DNA from: Alphaproteobacteria bacterium UBA1908
GTDB taxonomy: Bacteria; Pseudomonadota; Alphaproteobacteria; Caedimonadales; UBA1908
Length of the DNA stretch: 13,120 nucleotides
Direction of reading: 5' to 3'
NCBI GenBank assembly: GCA_002337525.1
Contig: DDGG01000027.1
Coordinates: 47,799-60,918, forward strand
Position 1 is the stretch's first letter. Each line of letters opens with the position of its first letter. Under the pieces are notes generated by a model. The model did not search any database. It was not told the DNA's origin and saw only the letters and a list, made by a program, of their open reading frames with translations. Of this stretch, positions 1 to 7,370 are shown piece after piece. Position numbers and translations under genes: made by a program.

Positions 1-173
1 TCATTCAGAAGGAGCGACAGCGAGTGAAGAATCCAGAATATTTCTCTGCAAAGCACCGGCACTTTGAAGACTGGATGACGGCGGTTGGTGTTGCCAACCT
101 CTGGATGACGGCTTTATCGTCTGGATCGTCACGTCGACCTGCGGTCTCCTCACGATGACGGAGAAATAAACGC
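1..173. repeat. Long intergenic repeat, family A, copy 1 (cut by window edge)
   Basis: This copy matches 286-458 at a constant offset of 285 bp without indels, with about nine mismatches by my count (roughly 95% identity). Modules in order are a head (TCATTCAGAAGGAG then GAAGAATCC), a central hairpin (stem 83-89 with 93-99, loop GTT at 90-92), the word CTCTGGATGAC, and a tail containing a GACC-TGC-GGTC mini-hairpin (136-146) that ends in GAGAAATAAACG. An inverted, shortened copy lies at 12855-12969. It probably starts before base 1. No coding function is supported. Confidence 0.9.
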
Positions 174-228
174 GCCTCCTCTAAAAGACAGAAAAATAAA
201 CGCACCTCCTCTTGGATGACACACTCCA

Positions 229-299
229 TCCTTCAGAAGGAGTACGCCCCACCTCGTCATTCAGAAGGAGCTCTCTCCCATCCCGTCATTCAGAAGGAG
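229..299. repeat. Three short head units spaced 28-29 bp
   Basis: The word TCATTCAGAAGGAG (first unit TCCTTCAGAAGGAG) starts at 229, 257 and 286; the last unit is the head of the 286-458 repeat. The DNA between units differs and is C/T-rich. These look like truncated heads of the same repeat stacked in front of a full copy. A similar 28-bp step (2935 to 2963) precedes the 155-bp tandem array. Confidence 0.7.
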
Positions 300-458
300 C
301 GACAGCGACTGAAGAATCCAGAATATTTCTCTGCAAAGCACCGGAACTTTGAAGACTGGATCCCGGCGGTTGGTGTTGCCAACCTCTGGATAACAGCTTT
401 ACCGCCTGGATCGTCACGTCGACCTGCGGTCTCCTCACGATGACAGAGAAATAAACGT
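286..458. repeat. Long intergenic repeat, family A, copy 2
   Basis: Full direct copy of the 1-173 element. The hairpin stem GGTTGGT/GCCAACC lies at 368-374 and 378-384 around a GTT loop; the innermost pair is a T-G wobble. The tail mini-hairpin GACC-TGC-GGTC is at 421-431. Differences from copy 1 are scattered outside the stem. The minus strand happens to be open through both copies, but about five of nine differences change the amino acid, so I see no sign of a selected peptide. Confidence 0.9.
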
Positions 459-469
459 GCCCTTTCTGT

Positions 470-534
470 ATGATGGAGGGATAAAGCAGCGTCCTCATGG
501 TCATGAAAACAGAAAAAGCCTCGCTCTCCATCAT
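470..534. repeat. Imperfect inverted repeat, 9-bp arms
   Basis: ATGATGGAG at 470-478 pairs with CTCCATCAT at 526-534, with G-T wobble and G-C extension on the inner side. The 47-base interior is itself partly symmetric (CATGGTCATG). It sits between the family A repeat and the promoter of the exporter gene. There is no T-run after either arm, so it is not an evident intrinsic terminator. Function is unknown. Confidence 0.45.
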
Positions 535-564
535 GCCCACAAAAAAAATCTGACAATTCATGGC

Positions 565-593
565 TTGCAATTAACCAACAGGATGCCTATATA
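565..593 (+). promoter_or_regulatory. Candidate sigma70-type promoter for the LysE-family gene
   Basis: TTGCAA (565-570) and TATATA (588-593) are separated by exactly 17 bp; each hexamer matches four of six consensus bases. The predicted transcription start near 600 would give a leader of about 44 bases before the ATG at 644. This was judged by eye, and AT-rich DNA yields such matches by chance. Confidence 0.4.
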
Positions 594-643
594 TCCATAA
601 AATATTTCCATAAAGGAATTAATTAAGTGGGTATGAGAGACTA

Positions 644-1270
644 ATGCCGCTATTGAATTTATCACTCTTGTCAAAGTTTATTCTTGGCATCACTTTGGCA
701 GCCCCACTTGGTCCCGTCAGTATTGAAATGATACAACGAGGCTTGTCCCGCGGATTTTTATCATCCTTTAGCATACGACTTGGTGGTGTCATTGGAAATA
801 CGCTCTGTCTAATTCTTTCTTTAATGGGGCTGACATCTCTTCTGCAGTTTCCCTGGGCTTTAAATATTCTTGGTTTAATGGGTGGGCTTGTGCTGTGCCA
901 TATGGGCATTCAATCCTGGCGCAAAAGTTTCCGACCTATACAAAGAGAGAGTTCTCAGAGTCTCGATAACGGGATTCTATTGGGGTTTTATTTGTCTCTT
1001 GCAAATCCTGTTGCTCTGGTCTTCTGGCTTGGTATTTTTGCCGCCGACCTAGAATCAGAAGCTTCCTTTTCCCTTGATACTTTACTGCCTGAACTGATGA
1101 TTCTTGTCGGTGTTTTATGCTGGGGTGCAGGGCTGGCAAGTATTGCGAGCCTGGGGCGACAATGGCTTTCTCCGCGTCGTCTGATTCTTGTAACCCGCCT
1201 CTCTTCTGCCTTACTTGTCTGTTTTGGATTAAAATATATGTGGGCGGTTCTGGAAAAGATATTTTTCTAG
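644..1270 (+). CDS. LysE/RhtB-family amino acid exporter
   Basis: The 208-residue protein is hydrophobic throughout and has the usual length for the LysE/RhtB family, inner-membrane exporters of amino acids and related metabolites. Family signatures are APLGPVSIEM at residues 20-29 (the counterpart of the usual PGP motif after the first membrane segment) and LSLANPVALVFW at 117-128 before a later segment. About five to six membrane segments are visible (around 8-25, 43-67, 74-92, 111-134, 150-172 and 183-203). The ATG at 644 is the first in frame; only a weak purine stretch (GAGAGA, 635-640) precedes it. The gene stands alone on the plus strand, and its last 42 bases overlap the 3' end of the opposite-strand P-loop gene. 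The substrate cannot be told from sequence. Confidence 0.85.
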   Translation: MPLLNLSLLSKFILGITLAAPLGPVSIEMIQRGLSRGFLSSFSIRLGGVIGNTLCLILSLMGLTSLLQFPWALNILGLMGGLVLCHMGIQSWRKSFRPIQRESSQSLDNGILLGFYLSLANPVALVFWLGIFAADLESEASFSLDTLLPELMILVGVLCWGAGLASIASLGRQWLSPRRLILVTRLSSALLVCFGLKYMWAVLEKIFF

Positions 1271-1780
1271 CAACACTGGATTTTTCAGATTTGTGATAAA
1301 ATCCGATATTTCCTGATCATCTTTTAAAATATAAACAGTTTTTTGGCACGCAACATTATAAAATAAAGAAAACATCTTTTTGCGCTTTTCTGGCCAAGAC
1401 CAAATATACTTTAGAAGGTCCCGGGAAACAATTTCGGGACACCCTTCGGGTCTGTCAGGACGGTTTTTTTTCCGGTATAAATAAGCTCTCCTGAAAACAC
1501 GAAAAAAACATCTCCAGCGAGAGGTATCAATATAAATAATTGTGTCGGCATGCGCTACCCGTAGTTCAAGAAAGTTACTCTGACCATCCAGAATCCAGAA
1601 ATCTTCTCCAAGGAATTCAAGAAGAATTTTATGCCATTCATCTTTATCACGCACTTGCCATCCGGGGTGAAAATAATACGCATCAAGGTGACGTACTCTG
1701 TATCCAAAGTGCTGATGGAGTTTGAAACTAAGAGTTGTTTTACCAGCCCCCGGACTTCCAAGAACAAGAAGACGCTTCAT
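1229..1780 (-). CDS. Small P-loop kinase-like protein (topology modulation/FlaR-like)
   Basis: This 183-residue soluble protein resembles the adenylate-kinase-like family annotated as 'DNA topology modulation protein' or FlaR. Visible features are a Walker A motif GSPGAGKTT at residues 8-16, a substrate-side segment HLDAYYFHPGW at 31-41, WILDG at 62-66, the strand IIYID at 81-85, and the family hallmark RPDRPEGCPE at 107-116. True biochemical activity is poorly known for this family; a small-molecule or nucleotide kinase is likely from the fold. The start is 3 bp after the stop of the upstream esterase-like gene on the same strand, so the two are probably co-transcribed. No strong ribosome site is visible apart from purines in the end of the upstream gene. 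Its final 13 or so codons run antisense to the exporter gene. Confidence 0.8.
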   Translation of the reverse strand: MKRLLVLGSPGAGKTTLSFKLHQHFGYRVRHLDAYYFHPGWQVRDKDEWHKILLEFLGEDFWILDGQSNFLELRVAHADTIIYIDTSRWRCFFRVFRRAYLYRKKNRPDRPEGCPEIVSRDLLKYIWSWPEKRKKMFSLFYNVACQKTVYILKDDQEISDFITNLKNPVLLEKYLFQNRPHIF

Positions 1781-1783
1781 AAT

Positions 1784-2806
1784 CTACCGTAAAAGACTAT
1801 TCACTAAAAAAGGAAGGCTTTGGTCCAGGCGATGGTCAATATCAAAATGCGTCCCCTCAAATTCTTCATAAAGATGAGGAATCTTCTTCTCCCGAAGCTT
1901 TTTAGCCAAACGACGAGCGCCATAATGATGCTGAAATTGATCCCTGTTACCACAATCAATAAACAGGCCTTTGAGAAGACGTAAATTCTCTCCGTACGAC
2001 TCAAACAATGCCAGGGGATCAAAGGCTTGCCACTTTTTCCAGCGATCGGGAATAAGCTCACAGGTATCGGGATCGACAGGTAACCTGACACCACAAGACG
2101 ATGCCGGATCCGGATCATAAGAAGCCCCCATACCAAGAACAAGCATCAGGGTCATCAGCTGTGGACTGCCAGGTTTATCGGTTTCTTCAAAGTCCTTCAA
2201 AAAGGCTTCAATGGATCCCCCAAAGCGAGAAAGCTGGGTCAAGGCATCCGGGAAACCCGGTAAATAAGTTATATCAAAGGCAATATCACCAGACTGACAA
2301 GCGACAGCGGACCAAAAGCCTGGTCTCTTAAAAGCAAAATAAAGAGCTCCGTACCCCCCTGATGATTTGCCATAACAGGCACGCAAACCTTCTCCTCCAC
2401 AAGAAGCTGTTTCTTCAATAAAGGGAATAAGTTCCTGGTGAAAATGATCTTCCCAGGGCCCCATGACAGAAGAGTTCACAAACTGATTGCCACCATAGCG
2501 GGTCATCGTATCGGGAAAAGCCACAATACAGGCAGGTAAAACACCTGTAGCAATCAGGCGATCTAACCGATCGGGCACACTCTCACCAAAAGCTTTCCAT
2601 TGGCACCTGCCCTGTCCCGAATTGGTATAGGGCGCCAAGTCCACAAGTAAGGGGTAATGGTGATTCTTGTCATAATCTGATGGATAATAAAGTCGAAGAT
2701 CCCTCACATGAGGATCTCTCAGAAAGTTTTTCTTTAAAAGGTGACTCTCGAAAGAATAGGTTTTGATCTCTCCTTGTGGGTAGGATGGTCTTGGTTTCAA
2801 CGGCAT
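1784..2806 (-). CDS. Esterase-like alpha/beta hydrolase (esterase D/enterochelin esterase type)
   Basis: The 340-residue protein looks like a cytoplasmic serine hydrolase of the putative-esterase (esterase D / enterochelin esterase-like) group; no signal peptide is visible. It opens with MPLKPRPSYPQGEI and the DPHVRDLRLYYP strand (31-42). The nucleophile elbow is YGKSSGGYGA (145-154) with Ser148 as the likely nucleophile; CGNRDQF (285-291) offers Asp289, and EGTHFDIDHR (317-326) offers His320. GGNQFVNSS (105-113) also looks like a conserved family segment. The natural substrate is unknown. It heads a two-gene minus-strand unit with the P-loop gene. The 157 bases upstream before the repeat block hold no promoter that I find convincing, and no Shine-Dalgarno sequence precedes the ATG. 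Confidence 0.85.
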   Translation of the reverse strand: MPLKPRPSYPQGEIKTYSFESHLLKKNFLRDPHVRDLRLYYPSDYDKNHHYPLLVDLAPYTNSGQGRCQWKAFGESVPDRLDRLIATGVLPACIVAFPDTMTRYGGNQFVNSSVMGPWEDHFHQELIPFIEETASCGGEGLRACYGKSSGGYGALYFAFKRPGFWSAVACQSGDIAFDITYLPGFPDALTQLSRFGGSIEAFLKDFEETDKPGSPQLMTLMLVLGMGASYDPDPASSCGVRLPVDPDTCELIPDRWKKWQAFDPLALFESYGENLRLLKGLFIDCGNRDQFQHHYGARRLAKKLREKKIPHLYEEFEGTHFDIDHRLDQSLPFLVNSLLR

Positions 2807-3041
2807 AAAACTACAGATAAATTATTTAGATTTTTCGATTGTAAACATAAACGCCATATTCTACCAGCCTCTTTTTAGCTTTAAAACTGATCCATTAAAT
2901 CGATTTCGGTTTCCTTTAAATGACCTTCTCCACTGTCATTCAGACCGAGTATACATCGTGCCGTCATTCAGACCGAGCAAAGCGAGGGAAGAATCTCGTC
3001 ATTACTGGAATACAGAGAGTCCAGTTAACATGGATCCCTGC

Positions 3042-3058
3042 GGGTAGCGTTGCTACCC
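3042..3058. repeat. Hairpin of family B unit 1 (GGGTAGC-GTT-GCTACCC)
   Basis: Perfect 7-bp stem with a 3-base loop, followed by TCTGGATGAC. The fifth stem pair is A3046-T3054; in unit 2 it is G-C. Confidence 0.85.
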
Positions 3059-3196
3059 TCTGGATGACAGAGAAATAAGAGTCTCACCTCTCCCCGTCAT
3101 TCAGGGCTTTCCTTTGCGTCATTCAGACCGAGCGAAGCGAGAGAAAAATCTCGTCATTACTGGAATACAGAGAGTCCAGTTAACATGGATCCCTGC

Positions 3197-3213
3197 GGGT
3201 GGCGTTGCCACCC
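3197..3213. repeat. Hairpin of family B unit 2 (GGGTGGC-GTT-GCCACCC)
   Basis: Perfect 7-bp stem, same loop and flanks as at 3042-3058. Both members of the fifth pair (3201 and 3209) have changed together, to G and C. Confidence 0.85.
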
Positions 3214-3363
3214 TCTGGATGACAGAGAAATAAGAGTCTCACCTCCCCCCGTCATTCAGGGCTTTCCTTTGCGTCATTCAGACCGAGCAGAGTGAGGGAA
3301 GAATCCGGTCTTCCATGAAAGTACACCCCCGGTTCGTCTGGATCCCGATAGATTAGAGTGACT

Positions 3364-4647
3364 TCAGCCAATAATCTTCCTAACCAGGGTCACTTTACGG
3401 ATCCCTCCAACAAAAGCCCAGGTCAGGCCTCCCCCTATTGCGAAAAGTAAAAAAATCTTTATAAGAATAGGTAAAGATGACCCCGCCAGAAAATATTGTC
3501 CCCAAATAACAGGAACTTCATGAAGCAAAAAGATACCATAAGAACAGGCAGCAAGATGACACAGAACAGCGTTTGGCCTTGAAACAAAACGATAGAACAA
3601 AGAAATATAGGTCATTGCCTGAAAAAAGCAAAAAATACCATGAAAGCTTGTACGTATCAAAACACCCGGCCCATGTTCAATAACAAGTGGCCAGGCCTCA
3701 TGCCATTTAAACCCTTCAAAACGAATAGCACGATGAACAGCATCACTATAGGCCCCCTCATAAAAAAAGGTAAGTGTATAAATACAGTAGAAAAGACCGG
3801 TAACTATCATTGCTGTCGTCCATAATGGCCATCGACGACTAAGATGATGCCAGAATTCCGGCTTGTCTAGGCATCCGGAAGCACTTACAGCAATGCCTGT
3901 TGTAAAGTAAAGAGCATGGAGTAAAAAACGAGATCCCTGCAAATGAAAAAGATTAACAACTTTATCGACAATAACCCAAAATGTATCACCATTCGTTTCA
4001 AGATGTCCAAAGCCAATCCACCAGGGTGCACCCCATTTAAGATCACTTCCTCCCAGAATAAGAATGCTTAAACATAGAAAAATACAGATTCCAGGAACGG
4101 GTCTTTGAACAGCCTTATTAAAGAGTTTACCTAAAGACGGAACAAGAGAAGGCAGCACTTTTGAAAGAGTTATTGCCACAAGAGTAAAAAGCAACAGGCA
4201 ATACAAGACCCAAAAAGGTCCCCCTCCCTGGAGCTTCTCCTGAAAATAAACGCCTTGCCAAAACTCGGTATAACTCATCAAAGGATTTGTTAAATACTGA
4301 TAACGTGGAAAAACAAGAAGCGGAACAATCAGGGGGATCCCGATGATATAGGGAACAATCAATTTAGGGAGGCGCTTTTTAAGATATCCGGTCACACCAT
4401 GGCGTCTTATAGAAGGAAAGATAAAAAGACCGAAGATAAAAAAAAGTAAAGGCATAATAATACTATTATTATGAAGATATAGAATGTCGCCTAAAAGGCC
4501 CCTTTCAAAATCTTTGAAAAAGTGGAACCGACCAAAATCCCGGGCATAGGCATGAGCACAGTGATCAAGGACAAGTAATGCAAAAACAAACGAGCGAAGA
4601 TGATCAATCCAGAGATGGCGATTTTTTAGAGCACTTTCAGAGGTCAT
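3364..4647 (-). CDS. Acyltransferase 3 family membrane protein (OpgC/MdoC-like)
   Basis: The 427-residue protein (from ATG at 4647) has about ten hydrophobic segments and the acyltransferase-3 pattern: RHLWIDHLR at residues 10-18, the first membrane helix with LVLDHCAHAY at 25-34 carrying His29, GGPFWVLYCLLLF near 142-154, and a late SYGIFLLHEVPVIW segment. These enzymes move acyl groups from a cytoplasmic donor to sugars or other acceptors across the inner membrane; modification of glucans or cell-surface polysaccharide is the usual role, but the acceptor here is unknown. The frame stays open to a GTG at 4713, but the promoter at 4675-4703 lies inside that extension, so I chose the ATG at 4647. 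The gene is divergent from the lipid A cluster, and downstream transcription would run into the family B repeats. Confidence 0.85.
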   Translation of the reverse strand: MTSESALKNRHLWIDHLRSFVFALLVLDHCAHAYARDFGRFHFFKDFERGLLGDILYLHNNSIIMPLLFFIFGLFIFPSIRRHGVTGYLKKRLPKLIVPYIIGIPLIVPLLVFPRYQYLTNPLMSYTEFWQGVYFQEKLQGGGPFWVLYCLLLFTLVAITLSKVLPSLVPSLGKLFNKAVQRPVPGICIFLCLSILILGGSDLKWGAPWWIGFGHLETNGDTFWVIVDKVVNLFHLQGSRFLLHALYFTTGIAVSASGCLDKPEFWHHLSRRWPLWTTAMIVTGLFYCIYTLTFFYEGAYSDAVHRAIRFEGFKWHEAWPLVIEHGPGVLIRTSFHGIFCFFQAMTYISLFYRFVSRPNAVLCHLAACSYGIFLLHEVPVIWGQYFLAGSSLPILIKIFLLFAIGGGLTWAFVGGIRKVTLVRKIIG

Positions 4648-4674
4648 AACACATACATACTTTGAACAAATATC

Positions 4675-4703
4675 TTTATAAGATAGACAAAAACCAGCGT
4701 CAA
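4675..4703 (-). promoter_or_regulatory. Sigma70-type promoter of the acyltransferase gene
   Basis: Read on the minus strand, TTGACG (4703-4698) and TATAAA (4680-4675) are separated by exactly 17 bp; each matches five of six consensus bases. Transcription would start near 4668, about 20 bases before the ATG at 4647. It rules out the longer GTG start at 4713 for any transcript made from it. Confidence 0.7.
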
Positions 4704-4740
4704 TTCTATCCACAAGATGTTTTTAGTTTAACCTTATCAG

Positions 4741-6630
4741 ATGCATTGGCTTGTACGGCTGTTTCGTGTAATAAGAAAAGATGAATTTTCTATTGGTAAA
4801 AGTATTGTGAGTCGCACCAGCGCCCTTAAACTTGTCAGTCAACCCGGAACGCGTCGTCATATTCAGCGTTTGATGCAAACGTATGTTGCACCCTATAAAA
4901 CACGGTTGAGTCTAGGACTCTTTTGTATGTTAGTCCTTTCTGCTGCTTCTGTAGCACCGGCCAAGCTGATTGAAGATGTAGTGAACAAAATCTTTGTTGA
5001 TAAAGATCCTTCGATGCTGTTACCTGTGACTCTGCTTGTTGTGGGAGCTTTTCTGTTAAAAGGACTGGCTCATTTTGGAGCCTCGGTCTTTATGGATTAT
5101 GTTGGACAACGGGTTATTTGTGACATTCAAAAAGATTTAGCACGTTCCCTTTTAAAGGCGGATCTTGCTTTTTTTCATGAAACTCCCACAGGAGAGCTGG
5201 TTTCCAGATTTACAAATGATGTAGACAAGCTTCGTAATGCAGTCACGGGGACCTTAACAAGCCTGGGTAAAGATACTCTGACCTTTTTGTTCTTTCTGGC
5301 ATTGATGTTTTATCAAGACTGGTTTTTAGCCAGTATTTCCTTTTTTGTTCTGCCTGTTGCAATCCTGCCCGTCGCACGCATTGGCAAACGCATTCGTAAG
5401 GCTTCTACAAATATTCAGGAGGAAACTGCTTCTCTGGTTATTCTTTTAACACAGGCGTTCCAAGGGATGCGTCTGGTGAAATCCTATTGTATGGAACATT
5501 ATGAACAATCCAGACTCTGCAACCTTGTTGAAACAATTTTTAAAAAGACTTATAAGGCATCGCGTTCCAGATCTGCAACGCATCCCCTGATGGAATCTCT
5601 GGGTGGAATTGCAATCGCGATTGTAATCCTTTACGGGGGGTCGGAAGTCATTCAGGGAACACAAACACCTGGTGCCTTCTTTTCCTTTATTGCTGCCTTG
5701 ATGCTTGTCTACGAACCTTTGAAAAGGCTTGCAAATTTAAATGCGAACCTTCAAGAACAGTTAGGTGCCGCCAGTCGTATTTTTGCGGCCCTTGATTATA
5801 AAGCACAAATCGAGTCTCCAAACCATGTGGAATCTCTTGATAAAGTAGAGGGAAATCTTCGTTTTGAAGATGTTTCCTTTGCCTATCATGATAGCCAAAC
5901 GATTCTTGACAACATTAACCTTGAGATTCAGAAAGGCCAGAAAGTGGCTTTTGTGGGAGCAAGTGGCGCGGGAAAATCAACTTTGCTCAATCTGATCCCG
6001 CGTTTTTATGATGTAACAAAGGGACGCGTGCTTTTGGATGGCGTTGATATATGCTCTATAACTCTTGAAGAATTACGTCAAGCAATTGCGCTGGTAAGTC
6101 AGGAGGTCATCCTTTTTGATGAAACAATTCGGGCCAATATTTCCTATGGCAGCCTTAAGGCAACTCAATCACAAATAGAACAGGCAGCAAAATTAGCCGC
6201 CGCCCACGAATTTGTCACCGAGTTACCCAAAGGATATGATACCGTTGTCGGTGAACAAGGGGTTAAACTCTCTGGAGGACAGCGCCAACGCCTTTCTATT
6301 GCAAGAGCTATGCTTAAAAATGCACCTGTCCTACTTCTGGATGAGCCAACATCAGCCCTTGATTCTGCATCAGAGAAAAAAGTCCAGAAAGCACTTGATA
6401 CACTTATGAAGGGACGTACAACCCTGGTCATTGCACACCGTTTAGCAACTGTACGGGATGCGAATGTGATTTATGTGATGGACCAGGGGAAAATTGTCGC
6501 ATCGGGCCATCACGAACATTTGCTTGAAACCAGTGAACATTATCGCTATCTCTGTGCCTCTCAGCTGGGCAAGGACGAAACAAATATTAAGCCTGTATCA
6601 TCACCTGAAAAAAGACCTTACGGAAATTAA
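4741..6630 (+). CDS. msbA: MsbA-type lipid A/phospholipid exporter, ABC permease-ATPase
   Basis: This is a half-transporter with a fused membrane and ATPase domain, 629 residues from the ATG at 4741. The membrane domain (about 50-340) is followed by a nucleotide-binding domain with Walker A GASGAGKST (406-414), signature LSGGQRQRL (510-518), Walker B VLLLDEP (530-536) and H-loop His566. Such proteins flip core lipid A across the inner membrane; position at the head of a waaA-lpxK-lpxL cluster supports MsbA over other exporters. The first 44 or so residues are basic, lack a membrane helix and look longer than the usual start, just before LMQTYVAPYKTRL. An internal ATG at 4873 is an alternative start; neither start has a clear ribosome site. 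The protein ends 13 bases before the next gene. Confidence 0.87.
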   Translation: MHWLVRLFRVIRKDEFSIGKSIVSRTSALKLVSQPGTRRHIQRLMQTYVAPYKTRLSLGLFCMLVLSAASVAPAKLIEDVVNKIFVDKDPSMLLPVTLLVVGAFLLKGLAHFGASVFMDYVGQRVICDIQKDLARSLLKADLAFFHETPTGELVSRFTNDVDKLRNAVTGTLTSLGKDTLTFLFFLALMFYQDWFLASISFFVLPVAILPVARIGKRIRKASTNIQEETASLVILLTQAFQGMRLVKSYCMEHYEQSRLCNLVETIFKKTYKASRSRSATHPLMESLGGIAIAIVILYGGSEVIQGTQTPGAFFSFIAALMLVYEPLKRLANLNANLQEQLGAASRIFAALDYKAQIESPNHVESLDKVEGNLRFEDVSFAYHDSQTILDNINLEIQKGQKVAFVGASGAGKSTLLNLIPRFYDVTKGRVLLDGVDICSITLEELRQAIALVSQEVILFDETIRANISYGSLKATQSQIEQAAKLAAAHEFVTELPKGYDTVVGEQGVKLSGGQRQRLSIARAMLKNAPVLLLDEPTSALDSASEKKVQKALDTLMKGRTTLVIAHRLATVRDANVIYVMDQGKIVASGHHEHLLETSEHYRYLCASQLGKDETNIKPVSSPEKRPYGN

Positions 6631-6638
6631 GAGGGAGG
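6631..6638 (+). promoter_or_regulatory. Ribosome binding site deciding a GTG start
   Basis: GAGGGAGG immediately follows the msbA stop and lies five bases before the GTG at 6644. It is the best Shine-Dalgarno match in the cluster and argues against the long in-frame extension reaching back to 6494 inside msbA. Confidence 0.75.
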
Positions 6639-6643
6639 CCTGT

Positions 6644-7333
6644 GTGAAAAATTTTTTCAAAGCTCTTCTTAAAAAGCCAAAAATTATTCGCTTGGGGGCC
6701 TGGTTAATTGCACGCTATATAACTCTGGTTTATAAGACATCCTCCTGGCAAATTCTGGGAGAAGATATCCCGCAACAATATTGGTCACAAAATAAACCTT
6801 TTATCGTTTGTTTCTGGCATAACCGCCTTCTAATGACTTGTTTTGCCTGGCAGGGACCAGGGCTTTTCAGAATGCTTATATCGGCTCATGCAGATGGTAA
6901 AATTATTGCTGAAACTGTTGGTTTCCATGGCATTAAGACAATTCCGGGTTCAAGTTCAAAAGGGGGAGCAACAGCCCTTCGAAAAATGTTAAAGGCTTTA
7001 AAGGCAGGCGATACTGTAGGGATTACTCCTGACGGCCCACGAGGCCCACGATTTAAAGTGTCAGATGGCATTCTCGCTCTGGCAAAACTCTCGGGGCTCG
7101 ATGTTGTTTGTGTGACCTACGCCACATCAAGGCGTAAAATTCTTGGATCCTGGGACCGCTTTATTTTGGCACTCCCTTTTTCAAAAGGAATTATTGCCTG
7201 GTCTGGGCCTTTATCCCTTGGTCGGGATTGTAATGACACAGAAATAGAGGCTTTTCGTCATAAACTGGAAAATCAATTGACCAGTCTTACCCAAAAAGCC
7301 GATACTTTATGTGGTGTTCCTCCTGTCGCTTAG
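6644..7333 (+). CDS. DUF374 family lysophospholipid acyltransferase-like protein
   Basis: The 229-residue protein (GTG start) matches the DUF374 family, membrane-associated relatives of glycerolipid acyltransferases that usually sit beside waaA in alphaproteobacteria. Visible motifs are VCFWHNRLLM (55-64), LISAHADGKIIAE (78-90), IPGSSSKGGATALRKM (100-115), GITPDGPRGPRF (126-137) and SWDRFILALPFS (169-180). The family member often has RGSS where this has PGSS. The exact acyl acceptor is not established; acylation of a lipid A precursor or phospholipid is an inference from fold and neighbours. The start is set by the GAGGGAGG site 13 bases after msbA; the 50 upstream in-frame codons overlap msbA and read as noise. 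Confidence 0.85.
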   Translation: MKNFFKALLKKPKIIRLGAWLIARYITLVYKTSSWQILGEDIPQQYWSQNKPFIVCFWHNRLLMTCFAWQGPGLFRMLISAHADGKIIAETVGFHGIKTIPGSSSKGGATALRKMLKALKAGDTVGITPDGPRGPRFKVSDGILALAKLSGLDVVCVTYATSRRKILGSWDRFILALPFSKGIIAWSGPLSLGRDCNDTEIEAFRHKLENQLTSLTQKADTLCGVPPVA

Positions 7334-7370
7334 TCTCCATCATTTGATGGCTTTAAAAAAGGAAAAACGT

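Larger units (their letters stand above)
2935..3304. repeat. Family B tandem intergenic repeat, 155-bp unit
   Basis: The head word GTCATTCAGACCGAG begins at 2935 (isolated short head), 2963, 3118 and 3273. The units 2963-3117 and 3118-3272 align over 155 bp without indels and with six differences by my count (about 96% identity); the unit starting at 3273 stops after GAAGAATCC. Each full unit has a head, GAATACAGAGAGTCCAG, the hairpin module followed by CTCTGGATGACAGAGAAATAA, and a closing GTCATTCAGGGC. The hairpin and the CTCTGGATGAC word are shared with family A. The rest of the 2807-3363 gap holds only AT-rich DNA (2807-2930) and a short repeat-like tail (3305-3363). Confidence 0.92.

Noticed and set aside
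5..556. Two minus-strand reading frames giving similar peptides (5-229 and 290-556)
   Set aside because: They are the reverse reading of the two family A repeats. About five of nine nucleotide differences change the residue, and there is no ribosome site or known domain.
2935..3304. Possible CRISPR array because of regular repeats
   Set aside because: Units are 155 bp, adjacent and nearly identical throughout, with no short repeat and variable spacer pattern and no cas genes.
4746..4774. Promoter-like TTGGCT-17 bp-TAATAA on the plus strand
   Set aside because: The -10 part matches poorly and it lies within the first codons of the msbA frame. It would matter only if translation starts further in, so I left it out as a feature.
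6494..6643. Long version of the DUF374 protein starting inside msbA
   Set aside because: The extra 50 residues do not resemble the family, and a strong GAGGGAGG site with GTG at 6644 gives the normal length.
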